Assembly: GCA_002435385.1 (NCBI GenBank)
Contig: DJMN01000017.1
Location: 77,234 to 141,233 of the forward strand
Source of the DNA: Patescibacteria group bacterium UBA6489
Lineage (GTDB): Bacteria; Patescibacteriota; Gracilibacteria; BD1-5; UBA6164
Reading direction: 5' to 3'
Length of the DNA: 64,000 bases
Shown: positions 1-11,851 of the stretch, piece after piece
Position numbering within the stretch: position 1 is the first letter of the stretch
Layout of the letters: each line of letters opens with the position of its first letter
Notes under the pieces: generated by a model
What the model saw: only the letters and a program-made list of their open reading frames with translations
What the model was told of the DNA's origin: nothing
Database searches by the model: none
Position numbers and translations under genes: made by a program

Positions 1-1
1 A

Positions 2-1426
2 TATTTGGAGGTTAGATTTATATGAACAGAAAGTAGAGCATATATAGATGCTAAGGATATATATGAAAAATGAGACATGTTTAAGAGGATTGAACTTGTA
101 CCATTTTTGGATGTAAATGATTATTATGGTTCTGATTATTGTAATGAAATAAAGTATTGAAAAGAAAATAAATGGATAAATGGAAATAAAGATACAAAGT
201 GGAAAAATTGAGAAAAATATGAATTAGCAACAGGTTATTTGTATCCTGAGGCAGGGTTAAAAAGAGAAATAGCTTTAAAAATTATAATAAATGCTTCTTT
301 AGATTATCATAAAATAGATAAATCGGTTTTAGATAAATATGATATAAATAAGGTAAGTAATTCAAATACTCAAAAGTGTTTGAGTGAATTAACTGACTTA
401 GAGGGATTAGGTTTATGAAAATATGCTTGTTATGCTTATATAAATCATATAATAGATTGAAATAATAAGAAGTTTTTGCCTGCTGATGATGTTAGTTATG
501 CAGAGGCTCAGAAGATTATAATGAATGCTTTTAAGTTTGATAAGATAGAAAATATTACAGGTCGTTTTTGAAATGTGATGCCTGCTATGACTAAAGCTAT
601 GTTGGTTTATTTTGTTCATGATGCTAAGAGGTATGATTTATTTGATGTTAGAGAGTATTGAAGTTGTGTTATATTTTCTAATGAATTTTGAAGGCATGTT
701 TTGAAAGAAGGGGTTACGGTTAAGTCTGTTGAGAATTTGTATCCAGAATGATGGAGAGGTAGTAATATTCAGGAATTGTCTTTTAAAGAGAATCAGGTTA
801 TTAATTTGTTTAGAGGAGGAGCTAGAAATACAAGTGAGTGTACTAGAGAGAGTATAGTTAAGGAAGCTGAAAAGGTTTGGGTAAATGAAAATGATGAGAA
901 TGTTTGGTTTTTTTCTGTATGAAAATGAATAGACCCATGACATGCTGGATTATATTTTATATATAAAGGTAAAGAATATTTGATAAGCTTTTATCCAATA
1001 GTGAAATCTGTTTATAATAAATGAGTAAATAAAGATGATGAAGATACTTTTTTAAAATGGGAAAGATGGCATATTAGCTGAATTGAAAACTTTGCTATTT
1101 TTCTTGATGCTAGTAAAGAAAGTGAATATTTATTGGAATGATATCCAACAAAATTTCATATTCCTAGAACTTACACATATGTAAAAACAAGGTTTCTTAA
1201 TATAGAAAAACTTTATAATTGGTATTCTAATTATAAAAATAAAATAGCTAGTGGTAATTATTACTATGAGGTACTTCATAATAATTGTTCTACTAATGTT
1301 AGAGATGCTTTATTCTATTCTGGTTTTTTTAAGTATTTTGTTGTTAATATAAACCTAACAAATACTCCTGATTGATTAAGAGAAGATGTTGAAGATGAAT
1401 TAAGACTATATTATCTTTATAATTAA
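2..1426 (+). CDS. SLH-domain surface protein with C-terminal Cys/His (papain-like) domain, 5' end missing
   Basis: The reading frame is open from the left window edge, so the N-terminus is outside; 474 codons are visible, ending in TAA. Numbered from the edge, residues about 35-98 and 130-178 resemble two S-layer homology repeats (for example LKREIALKIIINA and SYAEAQKIIMNAF), which anchor proteins to the cell wall or S-layer. The C-terminal half has DPGHAGFYF (His about 314) and NNCSTNVRDAL (Cys about 429), the His/Cys spacing seen in papain-like and DUF4105-type hydrolases. About a dozen TGA codons are read as Gly. The family of the C-terminal domain is inference; the SLH assignment is firmer. 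Confidence 0.7.
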
Positions 1427-1434
1427 AATATAAT

Positions 1435-2166
1435 ATGAAAAAAATTAATATAAAACTAAAGAAAAAAACTATATATTTATTAATATTAATACTATTTTTA
1501 TTGGTAAAATATTGATATGAATATATAAATACTTTGAGAAATTATTATATAGAGGAAAAAATAGTGGTACAGTTTGATGATCCATATGAAAAATATTTAA
1601 AAGAAGATAAATATATAATAGATTTAAATAATTGAACTTATGAAAGGTTTAATTGAAAATATAAGAAGTATTGTACTGATTTAGATGGAGGTCTGGTATA
1701 TAATAAGGATCAAAATTATTATTTTAAGATTACTGAGGATTCTGTTTACGATAAAAATGGTAAGTTAAAATATAATGATAAAATAGATTATATACATTGG
1801 ACTAAAAATTGAAGATATTTCATATCAGTAGTTTGAAGAAATACATTATTTTGAAAAATATTTTTTTCTGATATGTACGACATGACTATTGTTGTATGAA
1901 ATCCTGAAAATTGAAATAGTATAGATATTCCTATTTATGCGAATAATGATAATTGAAATTTTTTGAATATTCACAAAATATTATGATATGTAGACAAAGA
2001 ACTAGAAGAAAATCCAGATATGGATTTAGAGTGAAAAAGATTTTGTACATTTGGAGAGGTTCGTTATGAGGATGATTATGATACATATACAGACTGAAAA
2101 AAGAAATATTGGTATTATTCAGGAGAGGCACATATTGAGGATTTAGAGTCTAAAGAGGAAAATTAG
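1435..2166 (+). CDS. Unknown membrane-anchored protein
   Basis: 243 residues, start ATG 8 bases after the previous stop, stop TAG. One hydrophobic segment near residues 12-27 after a Lys-rich N-terminus suggests a signal anchor with the rest outside. The remainder is rich in Tyr, Asp, Asn and Trp, with many TGA-coded Gly. I recognise no family. The tight spacing to the genes on either side suggests co-transcription with the SLH-domain protein. Confidence 0.65.
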
Positions 2167-2198
2167 GAAAAATAATTTTATTATATAAATCGATTTTT

Positions 2199-2915
2199 AT
2201 GCTTGAAAACAAAAAAATATTTAAATACATAGCACTATTTCTGGTTTATTGAGTTATTTTTAATATCGCTATTTTGCTGATATATTATGTGTTTCATACA
2301 ACTATATATTTAGTATTATATGCTATTAATGAATATATAAAACTAAGTATGTTTTTTCTTATTGTACCTGATATAATTACATTTATTATTTTAATATGTA
2401 GTATTGTCTTTTTTTCAAAAAAAATCATAAATTCAAATATAATATATAATTGTTTTAGGAAAGAAACTATAGTATTTGACTTATTATATTCGGTAATAAG
2501 TACTCTGATTCCATTATTGTTATTAAAAAACTTGTTTTATACTACTATTTTTCGAAATTATATTTTTCTTTTAATTAAAGAGCCAATCTGGGAGTTTACC
2601 TTTAGAAAAGGAATTTATATAAAATATATTTCTATAGATTATCTATTTTTAGTATTATTATTCGCTATCATAATTTGTTCTGTAAATTTTTATTTTATAA
2701 GAAAAAAATTGAAAAAAAATTATTTTCTTTTGGATGAATGTGAAGAAACTTATTATGATAAGGAATGAAATAAACTCAAATATAACAAGTTTATAAAGAA
2801 ATATTTTAAAGATATGTTCAACAAAATATTTAAATATAAGAAAAGTATCCTTTTTGTAATTTTGTTTACTATATTTATAGTTTTTACTTCTTTTTATATA
2901 AGAAGTAAATATTAA
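2199..2915 (+). CDS. Unknown polytopic membrane protein
   Basis: 238 residues, ATG to TAA. One internal TGA at 2766 must be read as Gly to connect the hydrophobic part with the Lys-rich C-terminal region and last membrane segment (residues about 215-232). I count about five hydrophobic segments, separated by short Lys/Arg loops. No catalytic motif seen. It is the last gene of a three-gene plus-strand set and is followed by a rho-independent terminator at 3005-3036. Confidence 0.65.
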
Positions 2916-3004
2916 AATTTTAATTTTGACAGGTTTCTCAAGGATCAAACGGTCTAGTTTAATCAGATTTTAATTTTTGTATGTTGAATAATGATAGTTA
3001 AAAA

Positions 3005-3036
3005 AAATCAGATGAAATCTCATCTGATTTTTTTTA
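3005..3036 (+). terminator. Rho-independent terminator
   Basis: A perfect 10-bp stem (AAATCAGATG / CATCTGATTT) with a six-base loop runs into a T tract. It lies between the plus-strand gene ending at 2915 and the convergent minus-strand gene ending at 3049. The A-rich left flank means it may work in both directions. Confidence 0.8.
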
Positions 3037-3048
3037 TCTTTTCTAAAG

Positions 3049-3435
3049 TTATCCTGTATAGACCCAAGGAGCAACAAGATGAAGAACAACTCAAGAGAGT
3101 AATAATAAAATAAGTCAAAGAAGAGTTTTTATTATTCTTCCTTTTATCTTTGCTTTATCTTCTCACATCATATACATAATTCAGTTTAGTATAATGAAAA
3201 GTACTCATCACATCATTGCAATAAAAGCTAGCCATCTAATCATTGCTTGTAGCATTCACATAACTGAATCAAATCATGGTTCTATACTACAGACGATGTC
3301 TTCTCATCATTCGGTACAGTTTGCTCAAGGTACATATTCACTAACAACAACATCTACAGCATTTACTTTAAACATTCAAAAAATGCTAAGAGCTAGTGTG
3401 ATTATAAGTAAAATTTTTATTATAGTTTTTATCAT
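3049..3435 (-). CDS. VirB2/TrbC-like pilin-like protein
   Basis: 128 residues with a signal peptide-like N-terminus (MIKTIIIKILLIITLALS, residues 1-18), then two hydrophobic helices (about 65-85 and 105-120) joined by a charged loop, GEDKAKIKGR. Short secreted proteins with two helices around a G-(D/E)-x-K loop are the layout of VirB2/TrbC type IV secretion pilins. The C-terminus ends LVAPWVYTG, as in many CPR pilin-like proteins. It is the last gene of a minus-strand locus with two larger relatives and a VirD4/HerA-type ATPase. Family assignment rests on layout and motif, not on a search. Confidence 0.7.
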
Positions 3436-3451
3436 AGTATTTTTTTATTAT

Positions 3452-4342
3452 TTAAAGAGACAGTAGATCTACTAGGAAAGTATAGCAAGCAAGTAAAAGA
3501 ACCATACCTATGAGAGTGTTTATAACAATGGATTTTGCTTTTTTCATTTTTTCTTCATCTCAAGCAGATGTTACTGCATAATATGTAGCAAGTACTAAGA
3601 AGAAACTTACTGTAGCTCAGACAAAGAATAGTCATATATTAAATAGAATTCAGAATAGTGAGAATGTTCCATCAATATCACCTGTAAATGATATATGTTT
3701 CCAAGTCTCAATTATTCATACAAAAATTAATCATATTGCTCAGTATAAGAGCTTGTTTTTTCATTCTTTTACTGTGTCTTCTTTTCCTCCAGATGATATC
3801 ATTTGAATTCATGCTAAAACAAACATAAATACAGCTAGAATGAATATGATTACTTCTATAAACCATACTATGTCATATATAATAGTTTCAAAATTTGAGT
3901 TAACAAAGACTCAGGATACACCACTACCTAAGAATCAAGTTTTACTTGTTGATCATCAGGCTCATCATCAGCTTGTATTTAGGGCATCATATATTGTTCA
4001 AGGGATGTTAATGAATATAAGTCATGCTAGAGCATACCGTATTTGTCTTTTTGAACTTGATAAATCTTCTTCATTGTCTCACATAGACATTATCATTGTA
4101 GCTCATATGTAGACAATATATATTAGTAGCACTCAGCTTAGAATCATTTTTATTCCTTTTAGTATGGTGATTCAAGAGTCTTCTATATTTTCTATTATGT
4201 CTCATCAGTTTTCTGCAATAGATGCTCATTCTAAGGTTCAACTGGGATCTGTTATGTTGACTATTCATGCTATAGAGAAATCATAGTTAAACAGGAAGAG
4301 TCACAATGTTATTATTATTAGAAGTATTTTTTTTATAGACAT
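3452..4342 (-). CDS. Polytopic T4SS-like protein with three pilin-like motifs
   Basis: 296 residues with an N-terminal signal peptide (hydrophobic residues about 5-25). Helix pairs alternate with charged loops that repeat the pilin motif: SMGDNEEDLSSSKR, SSGGKEDTVKEGKN and SAGDEEKMKKAKS. This suggests a protein built by multiplying a VirB2/TrbC-like unit, or a VirB6-like channel component. A Gly/Ser-rich stretch near the middle looks like a linker. The gap to the downstream pilin-like gene is 16 bases, so an operon is likely. TGA-coded Gly occurs throughout. The exact role is inference. Confidence 0.65.
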
Positions 4343-4355
4343 AGGTTCTATTTAA

Positions 4356-5264
4356 TTATAAGAAAAAAGTTAGTATTATATAATTTAGGGCTAATATTAG
4401 TAATCCTATTGCTATGTAGATAATTGAGCTTTTTCATTTTTTAACTTTATCATCGTCTCATCAAGATAATAGTATATTAAATCAAGCATAAACTATCATA
4501 ATTATAACTACAATTGCAAGGAATGAGTTTGCCCAGTTTATTATGGTAACTATTATTCAAGTTGCTTTTGATAGGTCTGCTTGTCATATACAACTACTTG
4601 TTGTTCATGTACAATCTACTCATCCGTAAGTTGCTTCTGCTAAAACTCTAGCAAATTTAATTACTATATATCACATTATAGCATATAGTATTGACATTTT
4701 TCAAGTTTTTACTGCATCATCGTTTCCATTTGCTGTTACAATTTTATAGAATGCAATAAGTGCTGTTGCTAAGAAGAATATGGAAGCTACTGTTTCTAGT
4801 AGTACTATAAGTGGATTTATCAGTTTTGCACTTAGATTTTCTGCTAATCATCATCATATATCTTTATCAAATAGTATCGTTACGAATGAGAATGATATTT
4901 GCATAACCATTATTCATACTGTTATCCAAATTACTCATTTCTTGAATTTTCCTAATTCTTCCTCTGTGTTTTGTGATAGTATTAGTTTGATAACTATTAC
5001 TAAGAAGTATATGGTTGCTAGTACATAGAAAGCATTTTTTATATCTTTTGCTATCAAAACAAGTACTTCTGTTAATCATTTATCAGAGTAACTTCAAAAT
5101 GACATAAATTTGCTAGCAAAGAAGCTTTCTAAACGGCTATTTTTATCTACACCTCATACTTGTCATCAAGTCTCCAAATTGGTTGTTGCAAAAGTTGGAT
5201 TTGTAGAAATTAAAAATGTAAACGGAATAATTATGAGTAAAAGTATTTTTAGTAATTTTTTCAT
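4356..5264 (-). CDS. Polytopic T4SS-like membrane protein
   Basis: 302 residues. The N-terminus is a signal peptide (MKKLLKILLLIIIPFTFLIS); several helix pairs follow, with charged loops NGNDDAVKTGK and SGDDDEKVKKGKS that match the pilin-like neighbour. A third, weaker copy (NTEEELGKFKK) lies near the first helix pair. A Cys-containing segment (about residues 205-220) sits between membrane parts. It ends 13 bases before the next minus gene and lies just downstream of the ATPase gene. Likely a channel or inner-membrane component of the same secretion machine. Confidence 0.65.
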
Positions 5265-5287
5265 AAGGGGGAAATTATATTTATATT

Positions 5288-8104
5288 TTATGTTGTTATT
5301 CATAGTCTTGCTTCTATTTCCATATCTACATATTTTTTCTTTCTTCAGTATTTTTTTCTAGAGTATTCTTTTATAATTGCTGCTGCTTTTGGATTTTTAT
5401 AATTGTTATCCCGGATTGTTTTCAAATCAAAAGGTCTTGTTGTAGCATTGTCTACATTTAATTTACAGTATGCTGTATAGTTTGCAATACCTATTATATC
5501 TTGTTGAGATAATAGTGGAGCATATTCTTTTTCCATATATTCTGCATCTTCGGCTCAAACTTTGAAACTCATTATTGTTCAGGCATTACCAAATACTGCA
5601 TCTTTTATGCTTGGTTTGTCTCATTTTTTTGCTGTGTTTCATCAAATTTGTGCAATAAATTGGTGAGCCATAATTAGAGATAGATGATATTTTCTGGCTT
5701 CTGATAATATTTCTCCAAATGTTTCTGTTGCAAAGTTTTGGAATTCATCAACATATAAATAAAAATCTTCTCTTTTTTCTTCTGGTATATCAGCTCTACT
5801 CATTGCTGCCATATTTACTTTAGATACAAATACCAAACCTAGTAATTGGGCATTTAGTGATCAAATTTTACCTTTTGATAGATTAACAAGTAGTATCTTT
5901 TTGTTATCCATAATGTTTCTTAAGTTGAATGCTGATTTTGGTTGTCAGATTATATTTCTTATGGTTGTATTTGTTATGAATGGTCAAAATTTCGAACTGA
6001 AGTATGGTATCATTTCTTGTTTTTCTCTATCTCATGTATTTGCATATTCATGTTCCCAGAAAGATCTTACTACAGGATTAGTAACCTTACTTGTTTTATA
6101 TTTTCTGAATGCATCATCTACAAAAAGTCTAGGTACATCTATAAGAGTTCCTCAGTCTTCTCTGTCTTCCATTAGTGTTAGACATCAGTTTCTAAAGTAG
6201 TGTTGTATACGAGGTCAGAATATTTCATCTCAAAATATTTTTATAAATATTTCTGTTGCATCTAAAGAAGCTCTGTCCATTTCTCTTTTTCTTATTTCTG
6301 GGTCATCACTTATTACTTCCAGCATATTTAGTCACATAGGTCTTTCATCATCTGCTGGATCAAAAAATATTACATCTTTTGCTCTTTGTTTTGGCATAAA
6401 GTTAAGAACATCTTCAACAAGATCACCATGAGGGTCAACAACACATATTCCATCTCAGTTCCGTGTATCTTGTCTAGCTAGATAACCTATAAATACAGAT
6501 TTTCATCCTCAAGATTTTCAGATTACATAATGATGTCTACCTCTGTCTTTTCTATGGAAATATATAGGAGTTTTTTTGTTTCTATATTCATTCCATCAAA
6601 GAAGTACTCAGTCTTTAAATATAGGAAATCATCAAAGATGTCTATGTACATTTTGAGTTTCAAATATAGGTTCTCAATCTTTTTCTCAGATTTGTTTTTT
6701 CTCTTCAAGTATTGTTGGTTCACTAAGATGTTTAAGTGTATGTGGGACTGGTAGTTTTTTATAACTTAACCAGTCTATAATAGGAGATCTATTATAATTT
6801 ATGTCTGGAAGGTGATACATTGTTGCAACTTCGTCAGATGAGAATATTGATTTATCTTGAAGGATTCAAACTAATTTATGTTTGAATGCAAATCTTCTTA
6901 TTGGTCATAGTATAAAATCTAATCATTCTTCTAATATTTGAGGATTGTCTAAAGAGTTGTTATATTCATCAGTAAATATGGATGCTGATGAAATTATTGC
7001 ATGTAAGTTATCAACTGCAGCATGTTTATCATCACTGCTTACTAATATTCTTACGGATCATAAGAAAGATGGTTGTGCTGCCGCTTCTCACATTATTTTC
7101 TGACTTTCTGTCTCTGTTTGGTTGAATATTTTATACGCATCTCATTCTGATGCTCATGGTGCATTATTTTTTCAAACCATATTTTCTGGTCCTGATAGTA
7201 TTGCAACTACGGGATTCCATAGTATATCTAAGAAAGGAATTTTTATTTTTTTACCTTTTTTATATTTTCATTTTGCTACTAATCATGCAGCTTTTTTAGC
7301 TTTTTTATTCCATCATGATCATACAGGTTTTATTACTATTTGAAATACTGCTTTATCTTCTTTTTTTAATCATCCAAATACATTGGTCATGTTGTTTAGA
7401 GGATCATTTTCAAGATATTTATAAGTTTTTATTGGGAATACATCATCGTGTTCTTTTCAAAGGGATGCAGATTTTACATAGTATCCTTTAGGTTTTATGT
7501 TTATATATTTTCCTGGTGTTAATTCTTCTATTTCAGCGTTTGTGTATGTTGATGTTAGATGTTGTGTTACTAGATTAACTAGATTTTTATATGTAACTAT
7601 TATAAAATGTACCATTCCGTCTTCATAAACGATTTCTAGTGATACTTTGGAGTGATTGAAAATAAAGTTTAATACTGTTTCAATTAAACCTGTTTCACTT
7701 AGTTTATGTATAGATTTGTAAAACATTGTCATTATTCAGACTTTTTCTTTGAAGTCTTTTGCTGTTTCTCTTTCCTTGTCTAGTTTTGAGTCGTTTCTTG
7801 GTAAAGTGACTTTTAGATATACTAAGTTTTTTGAATAGTATAATTCAAATAAAAGGCGAATTAATTTTAGAGTTAGCCACATTCAAATTATTGCTATAAT
7901 TCACCATAAAATTATAATTCAATAATTATATAGCATTTCAGGTATACTATCGTCTTGAACGGCTTCTTTTGTTGTTTCTGTTTGTGTTATTGTTCCTTTC
8001 TGTTCTGGAGCAGAGTTAAATTCATTGATACTATCTATAAGCTTAGCTTGTGCTGTAGAAATAGATATTATCAGTGAAAAAAGAATAAAAAAATATTTTC
8101 TCAT
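5288..8104 (-). CDS. VirD4/TraG-HerA-type secretion ATPase with N-terminal membrane segments
   Basis: 938 residues. An N-terminal signal or membrane segment (residues 1-20) and a second hydrophobic segment near 65-85 are followed by a large soluble part. Walker A is GKSGGGKS (about 529-536). Walker B is FYLYVDEFQNF (DE about 786-787), followed by SEARKYHLSLIMAHQ, the signature of coupling-protein and DUF87/HerA hexameric ATPases that drive DNA or protein transfer through type IV systems. Many Gly codons are TGA, including three in Walker A. It is the first gene of the locus, so it and the pilin-like genes probably form one transcript. No separate VirB4 gene is visible. Confidence 0.85.
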
Positions 8105-8245
8105 CTAACTTTTTTAGTTATATATCCTTTAAATTATATCATAGTATTTTTATATAAACAAAAAAAGTGTTTGACAAAATATTAAGATTAATTAGATGAA
8201 AAAGCTAAACCTCTCTCTTGAATCTTTTCTCATTCTTAGGAAATT

Positions 8246-8962
8246 TTATTCTTGTGTAATTACTGTAAAAATTGGTAAATATTTGTTGATGTTTTTTAGG
8301 TATACTATAAGTACAGTTAGAGGCATAAGTGTGAAGCAAATAGTTATTCCTAAAATTTCTCATTTTATGAATTCGTTGTAGATTCAATAACTTCATCAGA
8401 TAACAAAGCCTAAAAGTCATATTAATCATATTATATATTTGGATTTTTCGTATTTATCTGTCATTATAAGGCTTGTTGGGAATAGGATGAATCATATGTA
8501 TTGTAGAGATATTTGTGTATCAAAAGAAAAAAATCAATATTTATTTCATAGTATCATAAATATAATTCCAATTATAAATAGGGTTAATCAGTTTATATGT
8601 CTAGAATCAATTTGTAAATTAAATTTTAATAAGTTTTTCATTGCAGATAAAAAGAATGGAACAGATGCCAATACATAGTGAAATTGTCAGTGTTGAAAGT
8701 AATTATAAATGAAAAGGCTTGTAAATATAGAGAATCATAAAAATTGAAAAATAGAGGATATTTTATAGTTTTTTTCTGTCATTAGGGTTACCATTATCAT
8801 TGTTGTGAGTTCTCATGTAAAATATATGGTAAATGTAAATAAGACTTCTGTAACACTTCATTTTCATGTTATATATATTATTATTAGGCATAGTAATAGT
8901 ACAAGATATACCCACCAGTTTTGTTTTGAGAAGTTTTTAAGTTCTTTTATTAATTTGTTCAT
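8246..8962 (-). CDS. Unknown polytopic membrane protein
   Basis: 238 residues, ATG to TAA, with six or seven hydrophobic segments and short charged loops. A short basic N-terminus (MNKLIKELKNFSKQNW) precedes the first helix. I do not recognise the family; no catalytic motif stands out. It follows the MFS gene, whose stop lies 61 bases upstream of this start, so the two may be co-transcribed. A different minus-strand frame at 8205-8429 overlaps it but has no support. Confidence 0.6.
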
Positions 8963-9023
8963 GTTTTTAGATTTTAGGGAAAATTATATAGAAGAGAAAA
9001 TTTGGTAATTGTTAGTTATAGTA

Positions 9024-10217
9024 TTAGATTTCTATTTTTTTGAAAGAGAGAACTCAAATTATAAATCATGAAAAAGTTAGAATTCATAGTAAAAATAGTG
9101 ATATTTGTAAAGAAAAAAAGCTTAAAGTAAAGAGCATAAGTGATTCAAATAATCATATTATCATTAGAAATATACTTCTAACAGTAGCTTTTTCTTTTAT
9201 GTTTGTTAATCACATAACTAAATGATTCCATGTTGGTCAATAGATTCATATGGTAAAAGATATTAATATAAACAATATTGTTATTATAAGGTTATTGTTT
9301 ACATAAAGAGAAGCTGTTATGTGTAGAATAGAATTTACAAAAAGTAGTATTATAAAAACTTTTTCCCAAGTGAATTTATCTCACAGTTTTTTAGGTATTA
9401 AATTTCAAAGTATTCAAGCTAATACTGAAAACCAGATAATATAACTACTTAAGAAATCTTTTACTCAATTTTTTGTTATACTTGGAAGAAGTGTTTTTGC
9501 TAGATATCAAAGATTATTTCATAATATCATAAGTATTAATAAAATTAGAAGAGACTTATTTCTTATTAAAAATTTAAATCAATTTTTAAGTGTTTTTATC
9601 TGTAAGTCTATAAAATCTTTTTTTCCATTAGTTTTTGTTATTTCTCAGATTTCTATAAATTTAAAAACAAAAAATACTGCTACTCCAAAAGCTAGTACAT
9701 CTAATCAAGCTAGTATTGTATATCATTTTTCAAAATATTTTAGTACAAGGTATATTATAATAGGAGTAAAAAGCTTTCAAACATTTTGTAATGCGATAAG
9801 TCTTCATATGACTTTTCAAAATTCTTTCGTTTTTTCAGCAGCTTCTAAATCTTCTTGTAATTTTGCATGTCCAGTTCAACTCCATAAGGCATTTCATAAA
9901 GCACTAAAAAATAATGCAATATAAAAACAGTAGATATTTGGAAATAAAAATATAATGATAAAAGCTAATAAATCTGAAATAACAGCCATTTTCAATACTT
10001 TTACTCTTCATATAGTGTCTCATATGGTTGAAGTTGGAATTTCTAGTAATGTAACAGAAAGGCTAAAAAAGGATGTTAAGATAAGGATTTGTTGTATGTC
10101 TAATCAATGAAATTTGTAGTAGAGAGTAATTATTGGAGCTAGAAATAATACTGATGAAAAAAAGGTCCATATATAATGGATTTTTAAATTATGTAATCAG
10201 GTTTCTTTTAAGTTCAT
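9024..10217 (-). CDS. MFS transporter
   Basis: 397 residues, about 12 hydrophobic segments. The loop after helix 2 contains GDTIGRVKVL, a form of the major facilitator signature G-x-x-x-D-x-x-G-R. A central charged loop near residues 180-210 splits two six-helix halves, as is usual in MFS. The start is 4 bases after the stop of the VanW-family gene, implying translational linkage. The substrate cannot be told from sequence; the pairing with VanW suggests export or envelope function, which is only inference. Confidence 0.8.
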
Positions 10218-10221
10218 AATT

Positions 10222-11043
10222 TTACTTCTTATTTTCTATTAAATATTTTTTATTATAAGCTATTATTGGATTGTACATCATAAAAGCATTGTTTTCTGTT
10301 ATAAATTCTTCTCATAATAGTTCTCAATTTAGGGATATTTTTTTTCTGTATATTTCATTGTGTCTAGTATATATTCATTTATTTAAATGTAAAATTTTGT
10401 GGTTTTTTTCAATAATTTCGTATTTGTATAACATATTGTTGTCTGAAAGAATTTTTCAATGAAGATATCAACCTTTTAAAAATAGTATTATTTGATATTG
10501 ATTTTGGGTGTTATTTTTTACTTCTAAGTCTAAGAAAGGAAAATAGCAAGTTGCTCATGTTCAAAAAGGGACTTTTCTTTTGTAGTCTGGAAATACATCA
10601 TAGCTGTGTCTATATCTTTCTGTTATTGTAAGGTTTGTATGTAAAAACATCCAATATAGTAAGTTTGATAGCTGACATATTCATCATCAGTATCATTCTA
10701 TAAATTTTCAGTGAGATAACACTACTCCTTTTTTATATCATTTTCTTTTTGTTGGATTTCATATTAATTTCCAGTATGAAAATTTTTCTCAGGGTTTTAT
10801 TATTATTCAATTTATATTTTTTATTGCAATTGATATATTTGTGAATTTGTTTATTTGTAGTTGAGGATCTACTCATTCTAATTTCCTTAAAACAAGAGAT
10901 TTGTGTTTAAAAATTTCTTGTTTTAATTGTTTTTTGGAAGTGTATTTTGAGAATTTATTAAGAGTGAGATACCAGTATAAATATTTTTTAATTGAAAAAT
11001 ATATTTTTCATAAGATTAATCTAGTTTTTGATCTTTTTATCAT
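10222..11043 (-). CDS. VanW family protein
   Basis: 273 residues, with the VanW core at residues about 80-180: GEKFSYWKLIGNPTKRKGY, EGYGGGICQLSNLLYW and FPDYKRKVPFGTGATCYF. VanW proteins occur in VanB-type vancomycin resistance clusters and widely elsewhere without known biochemistry; they are thought to act at the envelope. There is no signal peptide, and the N-terminal 70 residues are basic. No vanA/B, H or X relatives are nearby, so resistance should not be inferred. Confidence 0.85.
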
Positions 11044-11129
11044 GATAATACAAATTAAATATTATATTATAGTGCTTAATCTGTATTATATGTTTTTATT
11101 GTAAGGAGGATGTAAGAAAGTTAAATTTT

Positions 11130-11828
11130 TTAATTTATAGTTGTTCAGATTTTTTCTCATAGTATGGCTTTATTTATAGTTCATTCTTTATTGAAGTTTA
11201 CTACTTTTAAAGGTAGGCTTCAGTCTCTTGCCATAACTAGAGCTGTTTGATCCATAATCTTTAAATTTTTTGATATAGCTTCATTGTATGATATTGTCTC
11301 AAAGAACTTTGCATCGTCATATTTCATAGGATCTTTGTTATATACTCAGTCTACTTTGGTTGCTTTTATCATCATATCACATTCAAGTTCTAGACTTCTA
11401 AGAACTCATCCTGTGTCGGTTGTAAAATATGGGTTTCATGTTCAGCATACAAATATAGCAACTTTTCATTTTTTCATTTGTTGTTTTGCTTTGTCTTTGT
11501 TGTATGGAGTAAGAAATTTTATTCCGACTGGGTCAAAAACTTCTGATTCTATAGAGTGTTTTTTTAAAATGTCTTTTAATATAACTCAGTTGAAAACTGT
11601 TGATAGCATACTTAGGTTATGAGAATCTGAAGATGGTATTCAAGATTCTATTAAGTTGGATCATCTGTAGATATTTCATCATCATATTACTACTGCTAGT
11701 TCTATTCAATTTTTTAATATTGAAGAAATTTTTTCTGCTACTTTTTCTACAGATTTGATGTCTATTCAAAAGTCTTTGTCTCAAGAAAAGGCTTCTCAAG
11801 AGATTTTTAAGAGAATTCTTTTTTTCAT
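11130..11828 (-). CDS. pyrH: UMP kinase
   Basis: 232 residues, the usual bacterial length. UMP kinase phosphorylates UMP to UDP in pyrimidine nucleotide synthesis, as a cytosolic hexamer. Motifs: KRILLKISGEAFSG at residues 3-16, VVIGGGNIYRG in the nucleotide-binding region, FTTDTGGVLRSLELECD and KATKVDGVYNKDP. Several of the motif glycines (SGEAF, GGG, GTGNP, DTGG) are TGA codons, which is good evidence for code 25. It lies between a secreted protein gene and the VanW-family gene. Confidence 0.95.
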
Positions 11829-11851
11829 TTATTATATTTATTAGGTTATTT

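Noticed and set aside
8205..8429. 74-codon minus-strand ORF
   Set aside because: It overlaps the longer hydrophobic frame of the gene at 8246-8962, which has a better start and coding character.
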